From Isoetes taiwanensis (lineage: Eukaryota; Streptophyta; Lycopodiopsida; Isoetales; Isoetaceae), in NCBI GenBank assembly GCA_021234155.1, contig JAJEKV010000235.1:1-64000 (forward strand): a stretch of 64,000 nt of DNA, in the 5' to 3' direction. The notes beneath the pieces are model-generated. The model searched no databases. It had not been told where the DNA came from and saw only the letters and a list, made by a program, of their open reading frames with translations. The translations under genes were made by a program, and so were the position numbers. Below are positions 36,003 through 46,899 of this stretch, in pieces. How positions within the stretch are numbered: the stretch's first letter is position 1; the number at the start of each line of letters is the position of its first letter.

Positions 36003-38207
36003 TTAGATAAATCCGGAGGTCGCACTAAATCCTTTGATAATGTTTAAAAAGGATTCTATGTTATTCTGCTCATTTTTCAAAAAGCTGAAGGAATCATCAG
36101 CATATTGCATTATAGTTAGATGAGACAGATTATCAGGAAGCTTAAGACCTTCAATGTTACCAACTCGTACCCTTGTTAACATTTCAGCAACAATTATGAA
36201 CAAATAAGGGGCTAAAGGGCAACCTTGCCTCACTCCATTATTCAAAAAGAAAAAGGCAGAAGGAGAGACATTTATTATGATTGCAGACTGAGATCTAAGA
36301 TTGAGGCCCATAATCAAGTCAATTAATTTGGTTGGGAACCCAATTTTTTGAAGGGCCAGAATTAGAAAATCCCATCTAACTGTATCAAAGGCCTTAGAAA
36401 AATCAAGTTTCAAGAGGACACATTTTTTATTTGAGATTCTTGCCCAATGCATACCCTCCATAGCTGCAATATAGTTATCAAGGATGTATCTGTTTGACAG
36501 GAAAGCAGATTGATGCAAACTGATATTTTTCTGAAGAAAACTTTTGATCCTATTTGCAATGATTTTGGCACAAAGTTTGTAGGTCGTGTTGGTCAAAGAT
36601 ATAGGTCTCCATTCATTGAAAGTCTCAGGATTATCACTTTTAGGAATGAGGGTGATAAATCCAGAAGACAAGGCAGGGTGCAAATGGTTGGAATGCCAAA
36701 AACCTTTAATCATGGCAACAAGATCATTCTTAAAAACATCCCAGAATTTAATAAAAAATTCTGGGGGAAACCCATCAGGCCCAGGGCTTTTACCTTTGGC
36801 CATGGAATTTAAAATTTGCTTAATCTCCTCTTCAGAAGGCATATTTAAGATCTGGTCACTCAAGGGATCAATAATGTTGATAGGTAAGGAATTAAGAAAA
36901 TTCAGGAAACCATTGGCCTCAGGATTATCCCAGCTACTATTATGCTGATTAGAGAAAATTTTGGAATATTTGGAGAAGAAATATTGAGTAATTTCCTTTG
37001 GATCATCTATAGTATGGCCAATATCATTTTTGATGCTGGAGATTTCCTTTTTTAGAAGCCTATTTTTGGCAATTCTGAAAAAGAATTTGGTATTGCAATT
37101 GTCCATACTATTATGGAATTTGATCTTACTTTTCATGGCAGCACCTTTAGCTTCATACTCTTCAATATTTTTAATGCCATGTTCAAGATCATCTTCAATT
37201 TGATGAAGAGAGGTATTCAAAGGATCAGTTTGCAATTTAGATCTAACATCCCTCATAGCAGTCAGAAGTTTACTTTTGTTTTCTTTTCTCTGCTCATGGA
37301 GATTTTTGGACCATAGCTTGATCCATGCTTTGGAAGCCCTTAGATTAGAATAAAAGGCCCTCATAGAATCATTGGTCTGAACTCTTGGAAGATTGCCATA
37401 AAAATTGGAGAAATCAGCACAAAATTTCTCACTATTTAAAATGGAGCAATTAAGCTTGAAAGGAATATTACCTTGTCTCTTGATATTATTAAAGTGCTTG
37501 GTCTGGAGAAATTGTGGCTGATGGTCAGAAATAGATGTGCATTCATCACTCAAGACAACACAGTTATCCCAGAAGTCTAGATCAGACATTTTGATATAAA
37601 ATCTATCCAAGGCACAAAATACTCTAGAATCACCTTCTTGCTTATTGGACCAGGAATATTTAGCAGTAGAAGAAGGAATATGACTAAACAAATTAGAGTC
37701 CATCAAATTTTCCCAATTATCCCTCTCCTTAACAGACATGCTGAAATTATTATTGGACTTGAAGTCAAGGCAGGGAGTATTGTTAAAGTCACCTGCTAAA
37801 ATCCAGGTAATATTGTTATGACTTTGAAGCCAATTATTTATTTTAGACCATAGGGCTTCTCTCTCCTTTGAGTTAGTAGGGGCATAAATGTTGATAACAC
37901 CAAAGGGAGAGTTCAGATGATTGAAAATTACTGCCTGCCATCTTTTGCAAGGGTTGTTGTAGAAAAGAGCATGATTCAGATGTTTCCATATCATGCATAG
38001 GCCCCCAGAGGTGTTTGTAGCCTCAATCCAAATTGAAGACTGGCCAGGACCAATCCAGTCAGCAAGATTCGAGCACTCAAAGTTTGGAAGTCTCAATTCT
38101 TGCAGCAGAATTATGTCTGCCTTATAATCTCTTATCTGAGAAATAGCTCTTCTCCTTTTCAAAGGACCTTTAATCCCCCTTAAGTTCCAGGATAGGATCT
38201 TCATCAA
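36003..38207 (-). CDS. LINE ORF2 N-terminal part: APE endonuclease and RT
   Basis: 734 codons from ATG. The endonuclease starts MMKILSWNLRGIKG and has LQELRLP, GVINIYAPTNSKEREALW, WILAGDFNNTP and SISDHQP, the catalytic signature of AP-like endonucleases that nick target DNA. RT blocks include KGKSPGPDGFPPEF, EWRPISLTNTTYK, LLKLDFSKAFDTVRWDFL (motif A), NGVRQGCPLAPYLF (motif B) and MQYADDSF (motif C, catalytic Asp pair). The frame ends at a TAA at about 36003 just after ATSGFI. One base of shift there continues the RT in the frame of the next segment. Confidence 0.92.
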   Translation of the reverse strand: MMKILSWNLRGIKGPLKRRRAISQIRDYKADIILLQELRLPNFECSNLADWIGPGQSSIWIEATNTSGGLCMIWKHLNHALFYNNPCKRWQAVIFNHLNSPFGVINIYAPTNSKEREALWSKINNWLQSHNNITWILAGDFNNTPCLDFKSNNNFSMSVKERDNWENLMDSNLFSHIPSSTAKYSWSNKQEGDSRVFCALDRFYIKMSDLDFWDNCVVLSDECTSISDHQPQFLQTKHFNNIKRQGNIPFKLNCSILNSEKFCADFSNFYGNLPRVQTNDSMRAFYSNLRASKAWIKLWSKNLHEQRKENKSKLLTAMRDVRSKLQTDPLNTSLHQIEDDLEHGIKNIEEYEAKGAAMKSKIKFHNSMDNCNTKFFFRIAKNRLLKKEISSIKNDIGHTIDDPKEITQYFFSKYSKIFSNQHNSSWDNPEANGFLNFLNSLPINIIDPLSDQILNMPSEEEIKQILNSMAKGKSPGPDGFPPEFFIKFWDVFKNDLVAMIKGFWHSNHLHPALSSGFITLIPKSDNPETFNEWRPISLTNTTYKLCAKIIANRIKSFLQKNISLHQSAFLSNRYILDNYIAAMEGMHWARISNKKCVLLKLDFSKAFDTVRWDFLILALQKIGFPTKLIDLIMGLNLRSQSAIIINVSPSAFFFLNNGVRQGCPLAPYLFIIVAEMLTRVRVGNIEGLKLPDNLSHLTIMQYADDSFSFLKNEQNNIESFLNIIKGFSATSGFI

Positions 38208-40010
38208 AACAATGTCTAGGAGCTACTTATTTGTTCCAATAAGACATAGATGCAATATTCTAAACAGTGGAAGCACATCTATTGCAGCAAAATGAAGAAA
38301 CTTACAATCATTTTCCTACTAAAAGAAGAAAATACAAAAACAAAAGCAATCATCATTTGTATGGTATTGAATACTCATTCGTTTCAATTTCTGTGGTGAA
38401 CTTTTGTTCATGGTTGGTTTAGCCAGTTTGATCAGTATAATTTCCTCTACCAGTCCACTCAATACAAACTTCCAAAGTCTGGATGCTACTAGAAGCTCAC
38501 AAACAGATGATTTATACAACTACAAAGTGATGATGACTCGCTCGCACCAACTATGTTGAACTATAAGAGGTTAATAATTTACTAGAAGCTCGTTATTTGG
38601 GTTGTAGTGCATTCGTGTTTTTAATAGAACACTACTCTTGTGTGTCATTGTAGTGTTCATTGTAGTGTTCAAGCATATCAGTTCAACGATTAAATGTACT
38701 TGTTTGTACTTCTTTTTGTTCCTAATTACCTCGAAAAGCAAGATTGTTTATAGATACAGGACCCAACCCTATGTATGTCGCAACAGATAATTGTGAAGAA
38801 CTAGCAATATAATGAGAAATATTTCATTCTCGCATTGTGAGGGAAGAGAAAGTATAGGGACTGACTGGATTTCATTCTACTTTGTCTGTCATTGAAAGTA
38901 CTTGTTACAATGACTTCCTGAGACAATAGAATTATAGCAATTGACTATGTGCCGTTTATACCTCTGTATTTGAAAATACGGTTCCCTCCAAAAGTGTCAA
39001 AAGTACCAAATGTGGCCAACTGGTTAGATACGGTGAAGGAACTACAAAGTCAAAAATCTACCTTCATGATTGGACTCATGTTTCATGTGTGGGCGCAACA
39101 TTTATAATCTAGCCCATCGGTAACTTAGTATAATCAAACTTCATGAGTGTTTTCTTCCTTGAATAAATAGTCCAAGTCTTTGCAGTAGGAAGGCAGAAGA
39201 CTGCAAGTCAGCAAATTGTCAGGCATTCTGGTTTATACAGAAGACTCTAACTTCCATAGTCAGTGTATAGTTTTTCCAATAATTCCCTTCAACATAATAC
39301 ACATGTGACTTGTTGACTTGACCAATTCTGTTCTCCAAATTCCATAGATCACTGGAACATCAAAATTATCTACTTCTATCTTGCACCAGCAGGTGTAACA
39401 TGACCATCTTTCTTTTTAATTCTGCAGATCTGTGGTACTGTAGAAAAGGAGGGTTTGATTCCATTTCTGGTCTGCGGATGTGTCTCCTTGGTCACAAAGG
39501 TGAACAGCTTTATCCACCAAGGAACAGGTCAACAAAACATTTAAGAATGCACTTAAAGCTGTGCAGCCTTAGATGCTACCTTCAAACCACTGGGCAAAAT
39601 CAATCCATGAACTATTGCCTCACGTCCATCTCCACCTGCTAGTATAGTGGAAGAAGTCGATGCACCAGGCCTGTTTATATTAATGGCTGGTATCCTTTTA
39701 GTTATTATGGCTACAACAATTGTTGTAGCTTACAATGTAGTACGCCCTCCTTACCAACCAAAGGATTCCACATTGTAAATCAGCCAGTAAAGCACCTCTA
39801 GATTAGCATTTGTTTAGAAAAGCTAAATTCTTGTCATTTTATTGACATCATAGCAGACACAAAAAAATGCCCACCATAGGGGTGCTTTACGTATACCCTT
39901 CCAAGATTGTTGTCACTGAGCCACGATTCTCTATGTTCCACCTTATAGAGGTAGCTTTGGTCTTCCCAAAGGTTGTCCTCGCTTCATAGTCTTCTTGCTA
40001 CAAGATGATA
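38208..40010. other. Intergenic, weak coding fragments
   Basis: No gene with recognisable motifs. A short (+) frame near 39690-39780 reads LFILMAGILLVIMATTIVVA, a hydrophobic segment that could be a remnant of the transporter fragments further right. Confidence 0.35.
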
Positions 40011-40014
40011 TGCA

Positions 40015-41115
40015 AACTAGGCTGATCTATGTGGATGGGTATAGTAGGAACAGGTTACTTGGAGTTCCTAGAAAAGTGAGTGCTAGGATTGTGTATTCCG
40101 CATACTTGCCAAGAGACTTAGAAAAATAGACATTAAAAAGATTTTCAAGATTGGTCTCCAAAACAGTTTGGGCAAGTTTAGCCTTGGAATGTGGCAGAAC
40201 ATAATGTTTTCATGAAGATATGTACAATCCCTTAAACCCCTAGTCTATAAGCCACATAAGACCTTTGCCCCTGATAAGGAGGTAGCATGCCCTTACGGGA
40301 ATCCGACGCTCACAGAATTTATCAATCCTAAGATTGGGCATATTAGAATCTGACAGGCCTTTCAAAAAGAACTTAATTGGGACATGTCACTACCTTTCCA
40401 TACCTATAAAGCAATAAGCTGTCGATTGTCTGAATTCCAAATCGATCTCGCAAAAAATGAGATAAAAAAATGGGCTGGAATTGAACTAAACCTGGCATAT
40501 ACAAAATTAAACAATGAGAATGCCATTAAAAGCATTAAGTGGCTTAATAAGAACTTGTGTGAGGTTGGTGTAGATAAGACATCGAATAACGCCACGTTCA
40601 TATGTCCAAGACATATCAGAAAAGAAGCAAAAAACAAGGACTATAGAGTCAGGATTTTCATTACGTCAAAGAGAAGGTGATTGAAATTAGAGATAGGATA
40701 GACGCAGATTTATAACAGTTTGGATTGGTGACAGATTTGGATAAAGGGTTCTAAATTTTTATTGGGTGTTTATATAAGGCAGGTGGATCACGAACGCCCA
40801 TGATACTGTGTTTTCCAAAATTTCCAGCTTTATGGCTAAAGTACTAAAATGTATTCTAGAAATCTGGTCTGATGTTTGCAAAATGATACTTGCAAAATGC
40901 ACCTATATTACAAGAAAGAAGTTCTGCACCATGGCTTACTCCATTATTGTATAAGGTGATTCTTAGCCTACCTTCTAAGATAACCGACGTGTTTGCTGCA
41001 AATATAACTAAATGTTACGAGGCAATACCCTTGGAAGGAGACACATGTATTTGCTTTGCTATTGCCCAGGTTATAATATGGGTGTGGCAGTACATAAGGC
41101 AACAAAGTGTAGTAT
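40015..41115 (+). pseudogene. Decayed reverse transcriptase, Penelope/TERT-like
   Basis: Three blocks in order, in different frames with stops between. 40015-40140: LIYVDGYSRNRLLGVPRKV, IVYSAYLPRDLEK. 40230-40680: LKPLVYKPHKTFAPDKEV, CRLSEFQIDLAKNEIKKW, NNATFICPRHIRKEA. 40770-41110: RWITNAHDTVFSKISSFMAK, LPSKITDVFAANITKCYEAI followed by PLEGD. The last block resembles RT motif A of the CY-type (D-I-T-x-C-Y-E-x-I-P) seen in telomerase and the endonuclease-deficient Penelope-like elements of plants and fungi. Here the catalytic Asp would be Asn. From memory of such families the DGY...VPRKV...AYLPRDL wording also fits. This is a moderately confident family call on a clearly dead copy. Confidence 0.5.
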
Positions 41116-41162
41116 ATACTTTAATATTTAAGTTTTATAAAATTGGGATTATTAGAGCCAAA

Positions 41163-41360
41163 TGGGAATGAGAATGAGAATGATTTTTTTATCGTCCACT
41201 GAGGCCAATCAGCTATTCTATTTTTAGTTGCACATAGTGGTTGGCCCAACTTCAATGTATATAATTTGTATCCAGTATGATGGAAAGGTATGGAGCTCCC
41301 ATACCCCAACATGAACAAAAATATACAACAGTTATAGGATGCAAGCAGACCCATATAAAA
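41163..41360 (-). mobile_element. Retroposon 3' end with (ATTCTC)n tail
   Basis: The minus strand reads TTGGCCTCAGTGGACGATAA, then AAAAATCATTCTCATTCTC. The terminus is almost identical to that at 61680-61735. It is a 5'-truncated copy with no coding part. Confidence 0.6.
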
Positions 41361-42017
41361 AGCAAGAGTGGATCATGCTTATCGCAGCTGTAAAATGTCC
41401 AAAATATATACCGAATCTATTGAGCACTAAGAAGCCACAGTACATAATAGAGTAGTATCAAGTGTATACAAAAAGCAAGTACGCATGTAATAACATGCAA
41501 TATAAGGGAAGAGGTGACAGCGTACCCTTAGCAAGTAAATGCATCTATTAGCATGCATTCATATCAATTGGTATCAGAGCCTGGGTACGGCCTGAGAGAT
41601 CTGTGTAAGAAAGTCTCTATTATAATCTACAAGAGGAGATAAGACTGGGAATCGTGAATTGAAGCAATAGATAAGAGATGATTGTCTGAACACGTATTCC
41701 TAGAATTTGGATTGCATGATGCAAAGCAAAATTGAGTGTTGTGATAGATTGGTTTAGCGAAGTCTAAGCAGTTAAGCACTTGCATGGTAGAAAAACTTTT
41801 GTTTGAAGTTGACTTTACGAAGATCTAGATTCATGCTAGATTAGATAAAGGAGAATGAACTTCTAAATTATTAAACAACGCACAAAAAGCATGTTAGCTA
41901 GATTTGTGTGTTGAAATTGCTTTTCCAAGTTACTACTCTAATGTAAGTGGAGAAAGTTCTTAACAATGATTAGTAGAGGAGAAATGTTAGCCAAACTGCA
42001 TGTCTGTTTTTTATGCA
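41361..42017. other. Intergenic, no supported gene
   Basis: A TTGGTATCAGAGCC at 41568-41581 resembles an initiator tRNA-Met primer-binding site. It may be a relic of an LTR element, but no LTR could be matched to it. Confidence 0.35.
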
Positions 42018-43073
42018 GATTGGAAAGGCATTACGGAGTAATGGCACAGACACATTTGTTGGATTGATCAGTGTTTGGAATTGCTTTGGACGCCTACTTG
42101 CAGGGTTTGTTATGTCAAACTTCATTTCTTAGGACTTTAGAACTCTCCAGTAACCATTCAAAAATTTAAGTGTTGATGGACTCAAGCAAGTTAACCAGCC
42201 AATAACAAAAATTCAAGTCGTTTAGTTTCCTACACCTTATCAGCATATGAAACCATCTGTAATCTGGAGTAGCTATCAGAAGCTTGTGGCAAAGAACAAC
42301 TTTATGTCAATTTGAAACCGGATATGGGTAAATCCTATGCAAATCAATCTCATTCAATCCGCTTAGTAGTTTAGCATGATAGAAGTTACTAATCATCATC
42401 TCCAGCTGTAACAGAACGGATCTTTCCCTGGCATACTTTGTCAGACCATTTGAGCATCACATTGATGAAGGTGATGTGGATACGCGATTCAGGAAGATTT
42501 ATGTAAGAAATAACATCCTCGAATTGCATGACTAGTTAACTTCCAGAGTAGATCAAGTATTTTGCTCTTCCTTTCAGGTGATTATTGTACTGGTCGGAAG
42601 CTATTTGATGGTATCGATGTTAGTCAAGGTAGGTAATATCTTGTCATATGTTGTAATCCTTGCTTTCGAACAAAATGTGCACCCGCCTCATACTGATTTG
42701 ATATAGGAATACTTTTCAATTGGAAAACTAGCACAAATGTTGTTGACATCTGGGATGATAGCCATATTATTGACAATGTTCATAATTTTTGTAAGTGCAA
42801 TTTGTTAAGCATTATTTTGTTGAAACTTTACTGAATCAACTCATCATGCAGGTTGTCCGTGGGAACACTAACTTACCGTTTTGTTCGGAGGTTGAGTTAA
42901 TTGGTTTTGCTAAAGTGCACAAAATGGAAGATGTTACCAAAATTGGAGAAGAAGAGCATAGATCACTGGTAGTCAATACCCATTATGATGACTCTAATAT
43001 GTTTGATCTCAAAGTGGAGAAAAGCCCGGATGAAGATTTTGATTCATGGCTTAACTACCGGAACATGAGAGGG
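42018..43073 (+). pseudogene. Nodulin-like/NFD4-type MFS transporter fragments
   Basis: Exon-like blocks with plausible GT/AG borders. 42018-42115: ALRSNGTDTFVGLISVWNCF then GRLLAGFV, matching the MFS part of plant nodulin-like membrane transporters. 42420-42500: YFVRPFEHHIDEGDVDTRF. 42578-42630: IVLVGSYLMVSMLVK. 42708-42790: LLTSGMIAILLTMFIIFV. 42852-43073: VVRGNTNLPFCSEVE and a hydrophilic linker. The last four match the earlier half of the family, so the first block is out of order. Further transmembrane exons are missing, and the linker runs into a MITE at 43074. Confidence 0.6.
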
Positions 43074-43470
43074 CCGTATTCCTACTCCGAGAAGTGGTAA
43101 ACCCGGACACATGTCCGCTTTTACCTCGGCCGCTCGATTTCAAGCTCAAAAGACAACGGTTTCTGCATGTTTTTTCACTGATCTTGCTTGATCCATGCTC
43201 AAATCTCTTGCTCTTTTGATAGAATGAGGTTTTTAGGGGCTGCCAAGGTGATTCCAATGGTGTTTGAACCGGATTGAACCGTTCAATAAGTTGATTGCAA
43301 GCTCTATTCAAAGATTAGCATGCCAAAACACAGTCCCACGCTCAGTTCATCGCGTGGTTATCCCAGCCAAAAAAAAGTGGTTAACCCGGACAAAAGTGTG
43401 GTTAACTCGGACATGACAGTGGTTAACTCGGACATGTCCTGGGTTTACCACTTCGGGAGTAGGAATACGG
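43074..43470. mobile_element. MITE-like element, copy 1
   Basis: It begins CCGTATTCCTACTCC and ends GGAGTAGGAATACGG, with inverted termini extending into GAAGTGGTAAACCCGGACA and its complement (about 35-40 bp, imperfect). The interior has no ORF. Near the right end are three tandem copies of a subrepeat GTGGTTAAC(C/T)CGGACA. The transporter frame runs straight into the left end. Confidence 0.8.
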
Positions 43471-43471
43471 G

Positions 43472-43845
43472 CCGTATTCTTACTCAGGAAGTGGTAAAAC
43501 CCCGGACACATGTCCGGCTTACCACTGCCGCTTTCATTTCAAGCTCAAAAGACAACGGTTTCTGCATGTTTTTTCACTGATCTTGCTTGATCCATGCTCA
43601 AATCTCTTGCTCTTTTGATAGAATGAGGTTCTTAGGGGCTGCCAATTCCAATGGTGTTTGAACCGGATTGAACCGTTCAATAAGCTAATTGCAAGCTCTA
43701 TTCAAAGATTAGCATGCCAAAACACAGTCCCACGCTCAGTTCATCGCGTGGTTATCCCAGCCAAAAAAAAGTGGTTAACCCGGACATGACACTGGTTAAC
43801 CCGGACATGTGTCCGGGTTTACCACTTCCCGGAGTAGGAATACGG
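43472..43845. mobile_element. MITE-like element, copy 2
   Basis: Same element as copy 1, same orientation, one G after it. It shares the interior (AAAAGACAACGGTTTCTGCA, TGATCTTGCTTGATCCATGC, GATTAGCATGCCAAAACACA) with very high identity and has the same termini. It has two subrepeats where copy 1 has three, and lacks a short GGTGA-type segment present in copy 1. Confidence 0.8.
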
Positions 43846-44289
43846 CGACAATTCTCCACACACATGAGACCCCCGGAACATTTTCCTTTTTCTTTCCATA
43901 TATGAGTTTAAACCCAACCGGGTTCTTTCGCTGCACATCTGCTTAGACCAAGTAGAATCTGTGTTGAAATTATGCTGCTAATGTGCTCGAAGGTACCAAA
44001 ATTTTATCATAGTTTTGTGGCAACCTATATGTTGGTTTGTCTGGAGACGTTTTACCACTGTATGCCCAATGCTTTAGCGGCCACAAATTTTGGTCTTGCT
44101 GAGGCGATGCTTATATGACAATGATGACGAGGTACATGCATTAAGCTTTTTCCTTTAACAACTTTTTAGGCTGGCACAGTATGAACAGTGCGTATGGCAG
44201 GTCCGTGATCGTGCCACATTATATTTACATGCGCTTGGTGAAGAAGATGAGGAGGTCCGGGATAAGTATAGGATGTCTCATCCCAATCT

Positions 44290-44949
44290 GCTTTGTTTGT
44301 ATTACCTGCTGAATTAGCATGTTCTGTATATGGCGCCATGTCTCAGTACAAGAATTATAAGATAGATACATATGAGAGAGTTGGGGAAGCATAACAAGGG
44401 TAAAATATTGGCGACAATCACAGGAGATGAAGCTAGAGATGATAAACACAACAGTTTATGTGACCATAGCTTGAAGAATAATGTGTTGACTGCAAATACG
44501 GTCAATGTTGCAGCAAAGACATGCGGAAAGGGGAGGTTTTGGGGCCACTTGTGGTTGTTAATTGGGGACATATTTGTAAAAAGAACATAATTAGAATGTC
44601 AAGATGCTCACAGTAATCATGCCAGATGTGAAGATTTGAAGATACCACAGGAGATAGTCAAGGAGGTAAGGCGTTTGAAAAAAAAAATGGCACATAAACG
44701 TTCATGTAACTTATGCAGCTTAAGTGATTGTAGCTGCGAAACTGACAGGGCAAGTAGTGGGCATAGTGCAAGTAGTAGCAACAGCATGTACTATGGCACC
44801 GAAGGCCAAAAGCATAACCGCAAGTATAACAAGAAATTGGCAGTAAAAAATAATGAGGTTGCACCTGAGGTTCATGTGGCTGAGGAATCAACAATTTGCC
44901 AGCTAGCAAGAAGGCAGCCAAAGATGTCATTAAAACAAGTGCAGATGGA
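44290..44949 (+). other. Open frames of unknown origin left of the chromovirus
   Basis: Frames at 44372-44590 and 44636-44949 include VAAKTCGKGRFWGHLW and KIPQEIVKEVRRLKKKMAH with CNLCSLSDCSC. Cys-rich and basic, but no family is certain. The second shifts into the coatomer linker frame before the target site. It could be TE-derived. Confidence 0.3.
44945..44949 (+). repeat. Target-site duplication, left
   Basis: ATGGA directly before the 5' LTR; it recurs at 49918-49922 directly after the 3' LTR. Confidence 0.9.
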
Positions 44950-45169
44950 TGCTATATGCCAAAGACGTGTCTTTGGGCCTTTGGTCCAAAGAGGGCTTTT
45001 AGTCCAAAAGGGGCCCTATGGTCCAAAGAGGGCCTTTGGTCCAAAGAAGGACCAAAGGGGGCGTGCACGCTATATAGTAGCTCGGGGGAGAGCTCTGGGG
45101 GAGCTGTGTCATAGCTGAGGGCTCGTGGTTGGGTGGTGAGATAGCGTGCCACGTCAAGAGTCCATTTTA
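44950..45169 (+). repeat. 5' LTR (220 bp)
   Basis: Starts TGCTATATGCC and ends CCATTTTA. It contains a tandem array of GGTCCAAAGAGGGCC(T)TTT-like units, then a TATA-like GCTATATAGTAGC near 45068 that probably drives transcription. Confidence 0.92.
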
Positions 45170-45170
45170 G

Positions 45171-45182
45171 TGGTATCAGAGC
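45171..45182 (+). other. Primer-binding site (tRNA-iMet type)
   Basis: TGGTATCAGAGC, one base after the LTR end; the standard plant initiator-Met primer-binding sequence. Confidence 0.9.
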
Positions 45183-45192
45183 AACAAGTTTC

Positions 45193-46324
45193 GATGGCCG
45201 GTTCCCCTGCCAATGTTAACGTTGAGGATGAAGAGCTCAAGGAAAAACTTTTTGAGTTAGAGCATGATAATTCGCTCATGAGAGAAAAACTTGCAGCTGC
45301 CGAGGCTCGAATTATGAGCTGCAAGAATTGAATTCATGGCGAGCGGTGGCGCAGCTGCGGCAGGGCCGTGGAAGGCCCACGAGTGGCATCAAAGCGGGTG
45401 CCAACGCCAAAATTGAATTCAAAAGTATTCCGCCGCCACTAATGATGCGGATGAACTTTTCGCGGGCTCGGGATTTGAATTCATATTTTGCTAAGACTAA
45501 AGATGGCGAAGACACTCGTTATATTTTTCTTTGGCGCCATCCGGATGGGGTTGCAAAGGACCGGTGGTCGGATATCCGTAAGAACCCGGTCGATCAACCT
45601 ATTGTTACCTTTCTTGAATTTGAAAAGCAAATCAAAAATCGCTTTTTGGGTCATAATTGGGAGCGTGATCTTATCATTTGAATGGAATAAGTTGACCCGA
45701 CAAAACACGGAAACGGTTAGAGCCTTTGCCGCACGAAGTTTTAAAGAAAGGACTTCAGCTTAGTAAAAATGATCCGAGAAGTCCGAAAAACTCATGGGTG
45801 GGGTTCATCGTTGGGTACCTGGCCTCGACCCGCAAGTTGCCAATCTTTCTTTTGGTGAGCTCGTAAGATGGCGAGAGAAAGTAGAGGAGGAAGGTTTGGC
45901 CCTCACGGAAGCCATTAATGCTCAACGTGGCCTCAAAGTTTCTATGAAAGAGGCGCAGTGGTTTTCGTGGATAAATCAATGGGATCCGCTCCGTGGTCTG
46001 GGCCATTCAAACGGCCGCATACGACGCGTTGCGGATAATGAACTTGTTGGGGCCAAAAGAGCCAAAGGAATCTTATCAAAGCAGCGTAAAAAGCGGTTGA
46101 TGAGGGAGAATAAGTGTTTTGTTTGTTATTCAACCGACCATAAGTTTTATGAATGCCCTACTTATTTGGAAAAGAAGAAAGGGGAAAGAAAGGAAGTTAC
46201 ACCTACTCTTAAGTCTGGGACTAAGAAAGAGGATAAAAGCAAGAAAGTAGCTTCTGTTCGTGGAGATGGAAAAGGGAAGAAGGTGGCTACGGTTAGGGGA
46301 AAAATGGGATATAGATTCTGTTGA
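45193..46324 (+). pseudogene. Chromovirus gag
   Basis: A start ATG at about 45193 gives MAGSPANVNVEDEELKEKLF, then the frame breaks near 45330. The capsid-like part follows in two frames: 45415-45680 (FLWRHPDGVAKDRWSDIRKN, FLEFEKQIKNRFLG) and 45794-46324 (FGELVRWREKVEEEGLALTE). A zinc knuckle CFVCYSTDHKFYEC lies near 46115 (C-x2-C-x4-H-x4-C), followed by a Lys-rich tail. Gag packages the element RNA. Confidence 0.8.
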
Positions 46325-46470
46325 GAATAGTAGTCTCTTACGATTTTGGGCTACTATTCAAGATCAAAAAGTACATGTCTTATTCGATCCAGGGCAAAGG
46401 AGTTTGATTTTATTTCCGCCGCTTGGTAAAATAACTCAAATTAACTTCTCTTCCTTTATCAAGTGATGTA
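46325..46470 (+). pseudogene. Chromovirus protease remnant
   Basis: LLRFWATIQDQKVHVLFDPG matches the plant chromovirus protease start; the catalytic D-S/T-G appears as D-P-G. The frame stops at 46466. Confidence 0.55.
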
Positions 46471-46899
46471 GAATTATCTTCGCTTTCTTGAATGTTGCCC
46501 TCCCGCCTTCTTCATTTATGGTCAAGGATGTTGAATTTCAATTGCGGGGATATATCTCAGAACGTTCTTTCATGGTTTTCGACCTTGGAGGTATGGATAT
46601 TATTCTCGCATGCCATGGCATAAGGCTATTAATCCTCTTATAGATTGGAAAGCGGGTATTGTTATGTTATCCTTGGAAGGGGTAAAAGACCTTCAAGTTT
46701 GTGAAGGATGATATTGTGTCCCCTATTCCTACGGCCGTTTACGGTTTAAACGTTTGGCAATGAAAACTCATTTTGTGTATTTGGTGGTTTTTGTTCTAAG
46801 CTAGATGTATCTCCATTAAATGAGCGCCAAACAATCTTTTTTGCATTATTTTGATGATGTCTTTTCAAATGAAATTCCACAAACTTTGCCACCCCAGCG

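Larger units (their letters stand above)
33948..38207 (-). mobile_element. LINE, nearly intact ORF2, 5'-truncated
   Basis: Non-LTR retrotransposon with endonuclease, reverse transcriptase and C-terminal zinc-binding region in the usual order. No ORF1 was recognised upstream of 38207, so the copy is probably 5'-truncated or lacks ORF1. No obvious poly(A) or simple-repeat tail was seen at the left end, so the true 3' end may lie left of 33948. The small number of defects implies a recent insertion. Confidence 0.88.

Noticed and set aside
36510..36948. Plus-strand frames within the LINE
   Set aside because: Shadows of the RT reading frame on the other strand.
33490..38590. Flanks of the LINE as a long direct repeat
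   Set aside because: Similarity between about 33490 and 38530 is short and weak; not enough to call a target or segmental duplication.
41568..41581. TTGGTATCAGAGCC as the primer site of an LTR element
   Set aside because: No LTR end lies directly before it and no matching LTR pair was found.
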